In this document: positions 8,995 through 18,829 of the stretch, in pieces | Layout: every line of letters begins with the position of its first letter | Numbering within the stretch: position 1 is the first letter of the stretch | Source of the DNA: Prochlorococcus sp. MIT 0603 | Lineage (GTDB): Bacteria; Cyanobacteriota; Cyanobacteriia; PCC-6307; Cyanobiaceae | Length of the DNA: 64,000 nt | Direction: 5' to 3' | Assembly: GCF_000760215.1 (NCBI RefSeq) | Contig: NZ_JNAW01000003.1 | Location: 62,001 to 126,000, forward strand | Translations under genes and position numbers: made by a program | Notes under the pieces: generated by a model | Told to the model about the DNA's origin: nothing | The model's database searches: none | Seen by the model: the letters and a program-made list of their open reading frames with translations, nothing else

Positions 8995-10229
8995 GGTTGC
9001 TTATAAATAGTTTGTAGTAGGTGACCAATTAAATAAAGCGAGCCTGTTACAACAGGAGAAGGCGAAGGCCATCTATTTCTTGATCTAAAGATTTCTAAAA
9101 CTTCTTCTACTCCTTCTGATTCTCGAAGTTGATAGAAAAAATCAGAGCCTACATTTACAAAATCATCTTTCTTCCAACTTTCATGATTCGGAACGGGGAC
9201 AACCCATGCAATATCATTTTCCTTTAACAAATATCGCAGCATTGTTTCTGCATCCTTTTGCTTTTGTATCCCAATAATCCAATTAATACAGGCATCTTTT
9301 TGAGACCAATTGGAACGCTCTTTAGCTAATTGTTTAATCGCATGAGAATTATGAGCACCATCTAAAATTAAAGGGAGATTTTTCCATGTTGTCTTTTGCA
9401 GTCTCCCTGGCCAATTTGCTGATGCAAAACCTTCTTTTATCTGATGAATATTTATCTCCAAACCAATTTTTGGCAATTCTTCTAACAGTGCCTTTGCAAT
9501 AGATGCATTTTGCCGTTGTATGTCTCCATCAATTCCTAGATTCCATTTTTCGCACAAAGGTTCAACCCAAACAATCTTTGCATTATTTGTCTCTACAACT
9601 TCTTCAAGAATCTTTGTCACTTCTGTACTTTGCTTAGAACTAATTACTGTGCAACCTGGAGATATTACTGCAGCTTTTTCTTTTGTAATTTCTTTTATAT
9701 TTTTCCCAAGGTGTTCGCAATGGTCTAACCCTATCCCGGCCATGGCAATTAAAGGTCGATAAGAATGAACTGTCGTTGCATCCAACCTTCCACCTAGACC
9801 TGCTTCTAAAATCATTATTTTCACCTGATTCGTCGAAAAATATTTAAAAGCTGAAGCTATTACAAGTTCAAATGGGGTTAATTGATCTAATTGAGAAAGA
9901 GACTTAATAGTTTTAATAGATTCGCAAAACTTTTCTTCAGAAATCATTGTCCCATCTATTCTAATTCTTTCACACCAATTAATTAAATGTGGAGATGTTG
10001 TACAACCGGTCTTGATACCTGCTTTTACAAGAGCGCTTTCAAGAAAACATGCAATTGATCCTTTCCCATTAGTACCTACAATTTGAATCGCAGGAATTCC
10101 TTCACAAGGATTCCCCATTCTATGAATTACTTTTTGGATTCTACCAAGACCAAGTTTCATTCCTTCGGATTTAAATGAAGGAATTAAATCTTTAAAGCCT
10201 TCATTATTCTGGGAGTTACTAAGTCTCAA
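8991..10229 (-). CDS. folC: Bifunctional folylpolyglutamate / dihydrofolate synthase
   Basis: A Mur-ligase-family enzyme that adds glutamate to dihydropteroate and to reduced folates. The P-loop GTNGKGS is at residues 52-58, and the later motifs LEAGLGGRLDATT, GLDHCEHLG and LILDGAHN (substrate and metal sites) follow in order. Length is 412 residues. The start overlaps the 3' end of argD by 11 bases, so argD and folC are probably co-transcribed. Its stop and that of the convergent FAD oxidase share four bases. Confidence 0.95.
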   Translation of the reverse strand: MRLSNSQNNEGFKDLIPSFKSEGMKLGLGRIQKVIHRMGNPCEGIPAIQIVGTNGKGSIACFLESALVKAGIKTGCTTSPHLINWCERIRIDGTMISEEKFCESIKTIKSLSQLDQLTPFELVIASAFKYFSTNQVKIMILEAGLGGRLDATTVHSYRPLIAMAGIGLDHCEHLGKNIKEITKEKAAVISPGCTVISSKQSTEVTKILEEVVETNNAKIVWVEPLCEKWNLGIDGDIQRQNASIAKALLEELPKIGLEINIHQIKEGFASANWPGRLQKTTWKNLPLILDGAHNSHAIKQLAKERSNWSQKDACINWIIGIQKQKDAETMLRYLLKENDIAWVVPVPNHESWKKDDFVNVGSDFFYQLRESEGVEEVLEIFRSRNRWPSPSPVVTGSLYLIGHLLQTIYKQP

Positions 10230-11406
10230 TTAATTTCTCTATGCTCTTATTCAGTTGCTTTAAGAGATAATTAACTTGCTTCTTAGTAATAATCAAAGGC
10301 GGGACAATCCTAACTACTTTTGGTCCTGCTCCAATAAGAATCAATCCTTCCTCAATGGACTTTTTCACAATGCTTTTAGAAGTTAAGCAACTCTCTTCTT
10401 TGATTTCCAAACCTTGCATTAGTCCAAGACCTCTAGCCTCAACAAAGTGATCTGGATAATTACTAATAATTCTTAAAAGGCCTTCTCTGATTTCTTGCCC
10501 TCTAGATTTAATTTTCCCTAAAAGTTTTCTATTTTCTATTTCTCTCCCCACAGTTAAAGCCGCCTTACAGGCAAAAGGATTGCCTCCAAAAGTACTTGCA
10601 TGATCTCCTGGCTCAAATATATTCGCAGTCTGTTTTGCAACCAAAGCTCCAATTGCATGACCTCCACCTAATCCTTTTGCAAGTGTAAAGATATCTGGCT
10701 CTACCCCTAAATGCTCATACCCCCACAATTCCCCAGTCCTTCCCATTCCTGATTGAACCTCATCAAAAATCAACAAAATATTATTTTCAGAACAAAAGTC
10801 TCTTAAGTATTTAAAGAAAGTTTTATTCCCAGCATGTATACCACCTTCCCCTTGAATCGGTTCTATTAAAACAGCACAAATTCTAGGAATATCCTTTTCT
10901 AACTTATTTTTTAATTGTTCTAATGAGTTTGAATTATTAAATAAAAAGAATTCAAACCCTTCAACTAAAGGTTCAAAGTTTTTCTGGTATTTTGTTTGAC
11001 CAGTAGCACTTAATGCTGCAAGGGTTCTCCCATGAAAACTAGATTTAGCAGATAGAATAATTGGACATTCAATCCCTCTTTTTACATGCCCATATTTGCG
11101 GGCCAACTTTATTGCTGCTTCATTTGCTTCTGCACCACTATTACAAAAAAATACGCTATCTCCACAACTGTTATTAACTAGCCATTGAGCTAGTTCTTCC
11201 TGCTCACATATATGAAAAATATTTGAAATATGCTGAATTTTAGTAAGTTGCTTGTTTAAAACTGCGCGTAATTTCTTATCACTATGGCCAAGGCTGCACG
11301 AAGCAATTCCAGCAACAGCATCTAAGTATCTATTGCCTTTTTCATCCCAGACCCAACAGCCCTTTCCTCTAACCAATCTTAGAGGAAGGCGCTGATAAGT
11401 ATTCAT
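10219..11406 (-). CDS. argD: Acetylornithine aminotransferase
   Basis: A PLP-dependent class III aminotransferase that converts N-acetylglutamate semialdehyde to N-acetylornithine in arginine synthesis. It shows FCNSGAEANEAAIKLARK, SFHGRT, the FDEVQSGMGRTG aspartate motif and the PLP lysine in FTLAKGLGGG. The start is set at the ATG at 11406 (MNTYQRLPLRL), giving 395 residues. The open frame continues upstream to 11490, but those 28 codons lie inside the tRNA-Leu gene and are not coding. FolC follows with an 11-base overlap. argF, the next enzyme type in the pathway, is elsewhere in the window (49.5 kb). Confidence 0.96.
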   Translation of the reverse strand: MNTYQRLPLRLVRGKGCWVWDEKGNRYLDAVAGIASCSLGHSDKKLRAVLNKQLTKIQHISNIFHICEQEELAQWLVNNSCGDSVFFCNSGAEANEAAIKLARKYGHVKRGIECPIILSAKSSFHGRTLAALSATGQTKYQKNFEPLVEGFEFFLFNNSNSLEQLKNKLEKDIPRICAVLIEPIQGEGGIHAGNKTFFKYLRDFCSENNILLIFDEVQSGMGRTGELWGYEHLGVEPDIFTLAKGLGGGHAIGALVAKQTANIFEPGDHASTFGGNPFACKAALTVGREIENRKLLGKIKSRGQEIREGLLRIISNYPDHFVEARGLGLMQGLEIKEESCLTSKSIVKKSIEEGLILIGAGPKVVRIVPPLIITKKQVNYLLKQLNKSIEKLIET

Positions 11407-11414
11407 TAAACAAG

Positions 11415-11496
11415 TGGGAGCGGTCGGACTTGAACCGACAAACCCGAAGGTGCCGCATTTTGAGTGCGGTGCGTCTACCAATTCCACCACGCTCCC
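11415..11496 (-). tRNA. trnL: tRNA-Leu (CAA)
   Basis: A class II tRNA on the minus strand with a 7-bp acceptor stem (GGGAGCG with CGCTCCC), discriminator A, and anticodon loop CTCAAAA between CCGCA and TGCGG, giving anticodon CAA. It has the long variable arm of leucine tRNAs and T loop TTCAAGT. CCA is not encoded. The gene ends nine bases before the argD start codon. Confidence 0.97.
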
Positions 11497-11531
11497 TTAA
11501 TTGTGTTTAATGTCAGTTATCAGTATAAATT

Positions 11532-12923
11532 TTATGCCACTTCGGTACCAGAATAATAATTCTGTTTGTCATCGCTTTTTTTTGTATTCCCTTTAAATGA
11601 TTCTTGTCCATCAAAAACAGTGATTCTTGAGACAATTGCTCCTATAGAACGAAGCTTCTCTTCAAATTTTTCATACCCCCTATCAAGATAGTCTAAACCT
11701 TGGATAGAGCTAGTGCCCTTTGCAACAAGACTAGCTAATACCATTGCAGCACAAGACCTTAAGTCTCCTCCTCGCACAGAGTTGGAAGTTAATTCTTTAG
11801 GTCCTTTAACAAAAGCAGTGTTATCTTGCTGCATTATTTGAGCACCCATCTTTTGAAATTCTTCAACATGCTGCATTCGACTTTCAAACACTGTTTCTTG
11901 AATTCGTGATGTCCCATTAGCCGTAGTCATAAGCGCCATAAAAGGAGCCTGAAGATCAGTAGGAAATCCTGGGAATGGCATCGTTACAATATCTACCGCT
12001 TTAATGTTTTTACCAGGAATGATTTTTAGGGTTTGGCCTGATTGTTCAATTAAACAGCCACATTCTTGTAATTTTAAAATAACTGATGCAAGATGCTCGG
12101 GTATAACAGGGGAAATTGTTAATGAACATCTGCTAATTGCTGCAGCAATCATGAATGTACCTATCTCAATACGATCTGGTATAACGCTATGACTACAACC
12201 TCTTAAAGTTTCAACTCCTTCAATAATTACAGTATCGGTTCCAGCTCCTTCTATCTTTGCACCCATCTTATTCAACATTTTTGCTAAATCTTGAATTTCT
12301 GGCTCTTGCGCGGCATTCTCAAGAATAGTTATCCCTTTGGCAAGTGTTGCTGCCATTAAGATAGTTTCAGTAGCGCCAACGCTTTTGCAGTTGAATTTTA
12401 TTTTTGCTCCAATTAATCTTTTTTGAGGATTAATAGTAGTTGCTAAAACATGATTATTTTCAATTTTCACATCAGCACCTAAAGCTCTTAATCCTTCAAT
12501 ATGTTCATCTATAGGTCTTGAGCCTATTCTGCAACCCCCAGGCAATGGCATTTTTACTTCACCAAGCTTTGCAAGAAGAGGGCCAATGCAAAAAAAGCTG
12601 GCTCGCAGTCCATTAACTAATTCATAGGGCAGATTATTTTTCAAATTTTTTACGCCACTTGAACTTATTTCCATATAAGAATCCTTCCTTACCAGCCTTA
12701 CCCCCATTGAGTAAAGAAGGTCAGACATGACTTGTATATCAGTAAGTCTAGGCACATTGCTTAGAGTCAGGACCTCTTCAGTAAGAAGAGATGCTGCCAT
12801 TAAAACTAAAGACGAATTTTTTGCACCACTAGCTTCTATATGCCCTGATAACGCTTGACCTCCTTTAACCTTAAAATGTGTTAAAAGACTATCTTCTGAT
12901 TTCAATCTTGCGACGTTATGCAT
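11532..12923 (-). CDS. murA: UDP-N-acetylglucosamine 1-carboxyvinyltransferase
   Basis: MurA transfers enolpyruvate from PEP to UDP-GlcNAc, the first committed step of peptidoglycan synthesis. The catalytic cysteine is C131 in [14 protein letters not shown], the fosfomycin target. Other marks are SGAKNSSL near residue 32 and FPTDLQAP in the second half. The 463 residues include an N-terminal extension of about 17 residues and a polar C-terminal tail of about 25 residues beyond the usual E. coli length (419). A tRNA-Leu gene follows downstream on the same strand. Confidence 0.97.
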   Translation of the reverse strand: MHNVARLKSEDSLLTHFKVKGGQALSGHIEASGAKNSSLVLMAASLLTEEVLTLSNVPRLTDIQVMSDLLYSMGVRLVRKDSYMEISSSGVKNLKNNLPYELVNGLRASFFCIGPLLAKLGEVKMPLPGGCRIGSRPIDEHIEGLRALGADVKIENNHVLATTINPQKRLIGAKIKFNCKSVGATETILMAATLAKGITILENAAQEPEIQDLAKMLNKMGAKIEGAGTDTVIIEGVETLRGCSHSVIPDRIEIGTFMIAAAISRCSLTISPVIPEHLASVILKLQECGCLIEQSGQTLKIIPGKNIKAVDIVTMPFPGFPTDLQAPFMALMTTANGTSRIQETVFESRMQHVEEFQKMGAQIMQQDNTAFVKGPKELTSNSVRGGDLRSCAAMVLASLVAKGTSSIQGLDYLDRGYEKFEEKLRSIGAIVSRITVFDGQESFKGNTKKSDDKQNYYSGTEVA

Positions 12924-13039
12924 ACATTAAATGAAATCATCTATTCCTCTCAATGACAAGGTAATTAGAACACTTCTGAATAAATGAAATAGTCCCTCAA
13001 TTTTTAATTTCTTATGTTCTACTGAAAAATGCTTTTTTT

Positions 13040-13122
13040 GCGGATGTGGCGGAATTGGTAGACGCGCATGTTTCAGGTACATGTGGCTTAGTGCTTTGGG
13101 AGTTCAAATCTCCCCATCCGCA
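13040..13122 (+). tRNA. trnL: tRNA-Leu (CAG)
   Basis: A class II tRNA with acceptor stem GCGGATG/CATCCGC and discriminator A. The anticodon arm is CATGT-TTCAGGT-ACATG, so the anticodon is CAG. The long variable arm (around GGCTTAGTGCTT) and T loop TTCAAAT are present. CCA is not encoded. It lies in the divergent gap between murA and the rRNA methylase gene. Confidence 0.96.
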
Positions 13123-13209
13123 TTTAATTTTCAAGTGTTTTCTCTAAAATCAATAGAGAATTTATGGTTTAGATGCTAGAACAACCTTAAGAAGACAATC
13201 AAGATTTCC

Positions 13210-14091
13210 TTGATCAATGAAGAAAATCTTGAAGAGTTGGGAGAAGTGAAAATCAATCAAACAAACTTTCCATTGATCTCTAGTCGACGAAACCCTTTGG
13301 TAAAGCGCTTAAGATCTCTTTCAAGCGCTAAAGGACGCTCTAAAGCTTCAATGTTGTTACTTGAAGGCACTAATCTCTTATGTGAAGCCCTGAAAGCTGA
13401 TTTAATTCCATCTGAAATCATTACCACACCAGAATGGATTGAAAAGAATAAAGAAATATTCAACAAAATTCCAAATGAAATTGAATTGCATTTGGTTACT
13501 CAATTAGTTCTAAGAGAATCCCTTTCAACAGTTTCACCTGATGGCATTGCATCTCTTTTGCCTTTATATTCACTACCTAAATTAAAGAAAGAAGCTGAAT
13601 TTATTTTAGCTCTGGATCGAATACAAGATCCAGGGAACTTAGGTACATTATTTCGTACTGCACTAGCAGCTGAAATTGAAATTATTTGGATTGCCATGGG
13701 TGCTGATCCTTTAAGTCAAAAGGTTCTAAGATCTTCTGCAGGAGCTCTAATCCATCTACCTTTTAAGCGCCTGGGGGTATCTGAAGAAAATGCTCTGGAA
13801 CAACTTTCTTCTAAATTAAAAGGCGCTATAACAAAAGGGTTCCAAGTGGTAGGCGCTTATAAGCCTAGTTCTTGTATCAATAAAAGAATCTTGCCTTATT
13901 GGGAGATAGATTGGGACAGGCCAACTGTATTAGTTTTAGGGAACGAAGGAGCAGGGCTTCATCCAAGGATCCAAGATTGCTGCACTCATGCAGTAACTTT
14001 GCCTCATAATGAAATTGTTGAGTCTCTCAATGTTGCATCTGCCGCCGTTCCTCTACTGCTAGAAAGGTTGCGCACCAAAATGACCTCTTAG
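13210..14091 (+). CDS. TrmH/SpoU-family RNA 2'-O-methyltransferase
   Basis: A SPOUT-class methyltransferase of 293 residues. The N-terminal substrate-binding domain starts SSRRNPLVKRLRSL, and the three SPOUT motifs follow: LDRIQDPGNLGTLFRTA (motif 1), LVLGNEGAGL (motif 2) and LPHNEIVESLNVASAA (motif 3, the trefoil-knot end). The target could be 23S rRNA or tRNA; the family does not settle this. The start at 13210 is a TTG; a GTG at 13246 is an alternative because conservation seems to begin a little after it. Confidence 0.9.
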   Translation: MINEENLEELGEVKINQTNFPLISSRRNPLVKRLRSLSSAKGRSKASMLLLEGTNLLCEALKADLIPSEIITTPEWIEKNKEIFNKIPNEIELHLVTQLVLRESLSTVSPDGIASLLPLYSLPKLKKEAEFILALDRIQDPGNLGTLFRTALAAEIEIIWIAMGADPLSQKVLRSSAGALIHLPFKRLGVSEENALEQLSSKLKGAITKGFQVVGAYKPSSCINKRILPYWEIDWDRPTVLVLGNEGAGLHPRIQDCCTHAVTLPHNEIVESLNVASAAVPLLLERLRTKMTS

Positions 14092-14106
14092 TATCAAATT
14101 AGAAAG

Positions 14107-15552
14107 GTGAGCAAAACAAATTTCGATTTTGATTTGATTGTCCTTGGAGCAGGCTATGGGGGGTTTGACGCCGCAAAGCATGCTGCCGCGCATGGGTTGA
14201 AAGTGGGGATTATTGAATCCAGAGAGATGGGAGGGACTTGCGTAAACAGAGGATGTGTCCCTTCCAAGGCATTATTGGCTGCTAGTGGAAAAGTTCGTGA
14301 TCTCGCAGACAAAGATCATTTATCAAAGCTTGGTATTCATGCAGCGCCTATTCGTTTTGAACGGCAAAAGATAGCAGATCATGCAAATAATTTGGTTTCT
14401 AATGTTAGAGACAATTTAACCAAAGCACTTGAGAGGTCTGGTGTTAGTATTTTGCGAGGCCAAGGGCGATTAGAAGGCCATCAGAGAGTTGGCTTAAGAG
14501 AGAATAACGGGGTTGATCGTATTTTATCCGCCAAGGATGTGATAATAGCTACTGGTTCGGATCCATTTGTACCACCTGGGATTGAGATTGATAGTCGAAC
14601 AGTCTTTACAAGTGATGAAGCTGTAAGTCTTGAGTGGCTTCCACGATGGATAGCAATCATTGGCAGTGGTTACATAGGACTAGAATTTGCGGATATTTAC
14701 ACTGCTTTGGGGTGTGAAGTCACGATGATTGAGGCATTAGAGAGAGTAATGCCTACATTTGATCCCGACATTGCAAAGATGGCTTCTCGCAAGCTAATCG
14801 AAGGAAGAGATATTGATGCTAAAGCAAATGTTCTTGCCAGCAAAGTTTCCCCTGGATGTCCGGTGAAAATTGAACTTTCTGACATTAATACGCGAGAAAT
14901 GGTTGAAGAATTAGAAGTTGATGCTGTTCTTGTTGCAACGGGAAGAGTTCCCAGCAGTAAAAATTTAAATTTGAAGTCTGTATCTGTTGAAACAAATAGA
15001 GGCTTTATTCCAATTGATGAATCAATGAGGGTTCTAGTAAAAGGGCAGCCTTTGCCGAATCTTTGGGCTGTTGGAGATGTAACTGGGAAGTTAATGCTAG
15101 CCCATACTGCTGCTGCACAAGGGACTATTGCTGTTGAAAATATTCTTGGAAATCATCGAGAGATTGACTATAAAAGTATTCCAGCTGCAACTTTCACCCA
15201 TCCAGAAATAAGCTCAGTAGGCTTTTCCGAGACTGAAGCAAAGGAAGAATCTAGTAAGGAAGGATTTGAATTGGGAATTGTCCGTAGTTATTTCAAAGCG
15301 AATTCAAAAGCCTTGGCTGAATTAGAGAGTGATGGATTAATGAAACTACTTTTCAGAAAAGACACTGGTGAAGTCCTTGGGGCCCATATATATGGGTTAC
15401 ATGCAGCTGATTTGATACAAGAGGTAGCTAATGCACTGTCTAGAAAGCAAAATGTAGTTGACTTATCCTTAGAAGTCCATACTCACCCCACCCTGAGTGA
15501 AGTAGTTGAAGTTGCTTACAAACAAGCTGCTCAGCAATTAACAAGCTCTTAA
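14107..15552 (+). CDS. lpd: Dihydrolipoamide dehydrogenase
   Basis: The FAD and NAD disulfide oxidoreductase that serves as the E3 subunit of pyruvate dehydrogenase and the glycine cleavage system. It has the FAD motif [12 protein letters not shown] at residues 12-23, the redox-active pair C45 and C50 in [13 protein letters not shown], the NAD motif [12 protein letters not shown], the second FAD motif LWAVGDVTG, and the C-terminal catalytic HTHPTLSEV. It is 481 residues from a GTG start preceded by AGAAAGG. pdhA is encoded separately at 24.3 kb. Confidence 0.97.
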   Translation: MSKTNFDFDLIVLGAGYGGFDAAKHAAAHGLKVGIIESREMGGTCVNRGCVPSKALLAASGKVRDLADKDHLSKLGIHAAPIRFERQKIADHANNLVSNVRDNLTKALERSGVSILRGQGRLEGHQRVGLRENNGVDRILSAKDVIIATGSDPFVPPGIEIDSRTVFTSDEAVSLEWLPRWIAIIGSGYIGLEFADIYTALGCEVTMIEALERVMPTFDPDIAKMASRKLIEGRDIDAKANVLASKVSPGCPVKIELSDINTREMVEELEVDAVLVATGRVPSSKNLNLKSVSVETNRGFIPIDESMRVLVKGQPLPNLWAVGDVTGKLMLAHTAAAQGTIAVENILGNHREIDYKSIPAATFTHPEISSVGFSETEAKEESSKEGFELGIVRSYFKANSKALAELESDGLMKLLFRKDTGEVLGAHIYGLHAADLIQEVANALSRKQNVVDLSLEVHTHPTLSEVVEVAYKQAAQQLTSS

Positions 15553-15575
15553 ATTTAATTTTTCAAATCTTTCAG

Positions 15576-16457
15576 ATGGAGATTCGCCGTCGTCCACCAA
15601 ACCCAAAAGTTCAAGTAGAAAATCTTGAATATGCAATTCCGCATAAAGACTCAGAACCGAAAAATATACTTGAAAAAATTGTTTGGGAAAAAGATAGGGA
15701 AGTAAGTATTGCTAGGGAAAGAGTACCGTTATCAGAGTTAATAAGAAAAACCGAAAACTTACCTCATCCCAAAGATTTTCTCAAGCACTTAAAAAATTCT
15801 GTTAAATCACCTGCTGTAATAGCTGAGATTAAAAAAGCAAGTCCAAGTAGAGGCATCCTTAGAAAAAACTTCTACCCAAGTGAAATAGCAATTGCCTATC
15901 AAAAAGGAGGGGCAACATGTCTATCAGTACTAACAGACAAAACTTTTTTTCAAGGAGGGTTCGATGTACTGAAAGAGGTTCGTAAAAATACAGATCTCCC
16001 CTTACTATGCAAGGACTTCATCATCCACCCTTATCAAATCTATCAAGCAAGAATGGCCGGGGCAGATGCAGTGTTATTGATTGCGGCTATACTTTCTGAT
16101 CAAGATCTGAGTTATTTAAAAAAAATTGCATATAACCTTGGCCTGTCAATATTAGTCGAGGTTCATGATGAAAAAGAATTGCAGAGGATTATGCGACTTG
16201 GTGACTTTCCTTTGATAGGTATCAATAATAGAAATTTAAAAACATTTGAGACTGACATATCTATTACTGAAGAATTATCTAAAAAATATTCTTCTATTTT
16301 CAAAGAACAGAATATCCTATTAGTAAGTGAATCAGGTTTATTTACACGGGAAGATTTAGAAAAAGTTTCTTCCTTTGGTGCTAAAGCTGTTTTAATTGGG
16401 GAGTCTCTGATAAAACAAAATGATCTCACTGCTGCTTTGAAAAACTTGATTGGATAG
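15576..16457 (+). CDS. trpC: Indole-3-glycerol phosphate synthase
   Basis: A TIM-barrel enzyme of tryptophan synthesis that cyclises CdRP to indole-3-glycerol phosphate. It shows [13 protein letters not shown] (catalytic Lys), [33 protein letters not shown] and LVSESG. The 293 residues include about 30 extra N-terminal residues ([13 protein letters not shown]), a feature of cyanobacterial TrpC. It follows lpd by 23 bases and may be co-transcribed with it. Confidence 0.96.
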   Translation: MEIRRRPPNPKVQVENLEYAIPHKDSEPKNILEKIVWEKDREVSIARERVPLSELIRKTENLPHPKDFLKHLKNSVKSPAVIAEIKKASPSRGILRKNFYPSEIAIAYQKGGATCLSVLTDKTFFQGGFDVLKEVRKNTDLPLLCKDFIIHPYQIYQARMAGADAVLLIAAILSDQDLSYLKKIAYNLGLSILVEVHDEKELQRIMRLGDFPLIGINNRNLKTFETDISITEELSKKYSSIFKEQNILLVSESGLFTREDLEKVSSFGAKAVLIGESLIKQNDLTAALKNLIG

Positions 16458-16545
16458 TAATTTGAAAACCTTCTCTTTAAATAGTGTTTTTTCCAGAAAG
16501 AAATAACACAAATAGTTTGTTCATGAGGCAGACTTATCAAAGTTA

Positions 16546-17223
16546 ATGAATGAAATGCTTTTTAGCATCCTTACTGGTTTTATTGCTGGAGCTGTTCACG
16601 TAGTTGGAGGTCCTGACCATTTAATCGCAATGGCACCAGCTGCCTTAAAACAACCAAGATTGGCAATTAAGAATGGTTTTGCCTGGGGAGTGGGTCACTC
16701 GGCAGGCGTCCTAATCTTATCTTGCATAGGAATATTAGTTAAAGATCTAGTTCAGATAGAAAGGATGTCTGGTTTGGCTGAATTAAGTGTAGGGGTTTTT
16801 CTTTTAATAGTTGGCGTTTTTACTATCAAAGCTTCTTTAGGTCTAAATATACATACACATAATCACAATCATGGGGATGGTCAAAAGCACCAGCACCTTC
16901 ATATCCATCTAAGAGGAAGGGAAAAACATAATAAGCACTCACATACTTCAACAAGTTTAGGCTTGCTCCATGGCATGGCAGGAGCAAGTCATTTATTAGC
17001 AGCAATACCTGCTTTGGCATTACCTTCATTCGGAGCTTTCTTGTATTTAGTGTCTTATCTTTTAGGCTCTGTTTTAGCAATGGGAGCAGTGGTTTCTATA
17101 ATGTCTCTAGCAACATTAAAAGCAGGAAAAAAAGCCATACCTTTTCTTTTTGGATTGACAGGAACACTTTCAGTTTGTACAGGTTTTTTCTGGATTCATA
17201 AAACATCTATTTATATTTTTTGA
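16546..17223 (+). CDS. NicO-type nickel/cobalt transporter candidate next to Ni-SOD
   Basis: A membrane protein of 225 residues with about six hydrophobic segments. It has a HxxxxxDH-type motif in the first helix (H18, D24, H25 in HVVGGPDHLIAM), a second histidine in WGVGHSAG, and a cytoplasmic or periplasmic loop around residues 100-134 very rich in histidine (HTHNHNHGDG, HQHLHIH). A metal-binding His loop plus these motifs fits the NicO/RcnA-HupE-like nickel and cobalt transporters. Immediate convergence with the nickel superoxide dismutase genes supports nickel. Direction of transport (uptake or efflux) cannot be read from the sequence. One base separates its stop from that of the Ni-SOD protease. 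Confidence 0.82.
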   Translation: MNEMLFSILTGFIAGAVHVVGGPDHLIAMAPAALKQPRLAIKNGFAWGVGHSAGVLILSCIGILVKDLVQIERMSGLAELSVGVFLLIVGVFTIKASLGLNIHTHNHNHGDGQKHQHLHIHLRGREKHNKHSHTSTSLGLLHGMAGASHLLAAIPALALPSFGAFLYLVSYLLGSVLAMGAVVSIMSLATLKAGKKAIPFLFGLTGTLSVCTGFFWIHKTSIYIF

Positions 17224-17224
17224 G

Positions 17225-17536
17225 CTAAACACGTCTGGGAATTATTTTTTCAACAATCCCTTGTATTTGTTCTTTCCTAATTTGTCCAAATTGTCTGCTA
17301 TCTGTACTACTTGATTTATTATCACCAAGGATTTCTAATTTTCCAGAATCGATTTTATAAATTCGTTTTACAATTAGCACTCCCGTTTTCAAAGGGTGTT
17401 CTAAAACCACTAGCAAACCTTCAAGAAGGATATCTTCTGAATATTTGAATGGCTTGTAAATTATCAGATCACCTTCTTTTAAGGTGGGAGTCATAGAGTC
17501 TCCAACTACACGACAATATCGTCGAGAGCCAATCAA
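17225..17536 (-). CDS. sodX: Nickel-type superoxide dismutase maturation protease (SodX)
   Basis: A small S24/S26-like signal-peptidase-family protease of 103 residues. The serine motif GDSMTPTLKEGD lies near residues 12-23, the general-base lysine is in VLIVKRI, and LGDNKSSSTDSRQFG is the third family box. It lacks a membrane anchor. In cyanobacteria and actinobacteria this protein cuts the propeptide off SodN so that the new N-terminal His can bind nickel. It lies 41 bases downstream of sodN on the same strand, which fits co-expression. Confidence 0.93.
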   Translation of the reverse strand: MIGSRRYCRVVGDSMTPTLKEGDLIIYKPFKYSEDILLEGLLVVLEHPLKTGVLIVKRIYKIDSGKLEILGDNKSSSTDSRQFGQIRKEQIQGIVEKIIPRRV

Positions 17537-17577
17537 TAAGCGAATTAAAGTTAAAAGGATGTTTTTTTAAACTTTCT

Positions 17578-18051
17578 CTAGCTTGCTGTAACCCAAGAAT
17601 CTGAACGACCTTTGGATTTCCAGAAAATATTATGAATTACCTCGACGGCATTCATTAGTTCCTCAGCTTTCTGCTGGTCAACATTCACCTTACATGCACT
17701 ACAAAGCTTTGCTGCTTTCCAAAAAGTATCATGAAGATCTGGGAAAGAAGCAAGGTGCTCAGGCTTGAAATAGTCTGTCCAAAGAATTAGAAGTTCCTTC
17801 TTAGTTTCTTGGGCTTGTTCTTCTTTTACAGCAACAAATCTAGAAAAAGTATTGTTATAAACAGCCCAAGCTGCTGCATCATTTCCTTCTGGAGGGACTA
17901 AAGCAATAAGTTTTTTAGTCATAGAAAGTACTGCTTCAGCCGCAATTCGGGCCGATGCAGGATCGTACACACCACAAGGCCCATCGCAATGTGCATGTAC
18001 TTTTTGGGCTGGAAGCCTGTTGAGAAATGATGAGATAGCCGATCGCAACAT
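17578..18051 (-). CDS. sodN: Superoxide dismutase [Ni]
   Basis: Ni-SOD removes superoxide using nickel bound by the N-terminal hook. The protein has a 20-residue propeptide (MLRSAISSF...KVHA) and then the complete nickel hook HCDGPCGVYDP at residues 21-31, providing His1, Cys2 and Cys6 ligands after cleavage. The four-helix body follows, for 157 residues in total. sodX is directly downstream and a NicO-type transporter converges on them. The use of Ni-SOD rather than Fe-SOD is typical of marine picocyanobacteria. Confidence 0.98.
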   Translation of the reverse strand: MLRSAISSFLNRLPAQKVHAHCDGPCGVYDPASARIAAEAVLSMTKKLIALVPPEGNDAAAWAVYNNTFSRFVAVKEEQAQETKKELLILWTDYFKPEHLASFPDLHDTFWKAAKLCSACKVNVDQQKAEELMNAVEVIHNIFWKSKGRSDSWVTAS

Positions 18052-18136
18052 TTGGTATCAAATAAAAACTCTTCCAATACATTACTTCCCCAACACAAAT
18101 AATGAGTAATTTATGATTTATTCAACAGAAGTATTT

Positions 18137-18733
18137 CTATTTAACGCTTAACAACTCAATTTCAAATATCAATGTTGCATTAGGAGGTATTACTCCACCA
18201 GCACCCCTTTCTCCATATCCCAAAGAAGGTGGGATAATCAATTCCCTCTTTCCACCGACTTGCATACCAATCACCCCTTCATCCCATCCTTTTATCACTT
18301 GCCCTGATCCAAGTGCAAAAGTAAAAGGTCCTCTTCCATAACTACTATCAAATTCCTTTCCACTCTCTAGCGTGCCTTTATAGTTAACCGAGACATTTTT
18401 GCCAGCTGATGCTGCTTCTCCATTACCAATTACAAGATCAGTAATCCTTAATCCTGATGGAGTTGATTTTGTAGTAATAGAACCTCCGAGAGAATCACTC
18501 GCAGATTTTGAGTTGCTTGCCATAGTAAAAAGAGAAGGGTTAGGCTCGTCTGGGTCTAATTCCAGAGGATTATTTACTGCTTGTGCTTCTTCAACTTTAA
18601 CCTCAAAAGCTGTTGAAAATTGACTTTCAGCGGTAACAACTGATGGGGAAATGATCTGACTAGCAACAGCGACAATTATGCAAGCCAGAAAAATTGAAAA
18701 GCTAATGAAGATTTCTTTCACAGGAATTAACAA
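18137..18733 (-). CDS. FKBP-type peptidyl-prolyl cis-trans isomerase, exported
   Basis: An FKBP foldase with an N-terminal signal or anchor segment (about residues 10-30, [19 protein letters not shown]), a Ser/Asn/Pro linker, and one FKBP domain (about 90-198) holding [43 protein letters not shown] and [23 protein letters not shown] written across its length. It is expected to work in the periplasm or thylakoid lumen. The 198-residue length is normal for the FkpA/FklB-like group. Confidence 0.93.
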   Translation of the reverse strand: MLIPVKEIFISFSIFLACIIVAVASQIISPSVVTAESQFSTAFEVKVEEAQAVNNPLELDPDEPNPSLFTMASNSKSASDSLGGSITTKSTPSGLRITDLVIGNGEAASAGKNVSVNYKGTLESGKEFDSSYGRGPFTFALGSGQVIKGWDEGVIGMQVGGKRELIIPPSLGYGERGAGGVIPPNATLIFEIELLSVK

Positions 18734-18829
18734 TTCAGTGATATTAATTCTTTCAGAATAATTGAATTAAAACTTATTTGTTTTTTGAAACAATGAAAAT
18801 CATATAAGTATTCATTTATTGATTAAACA

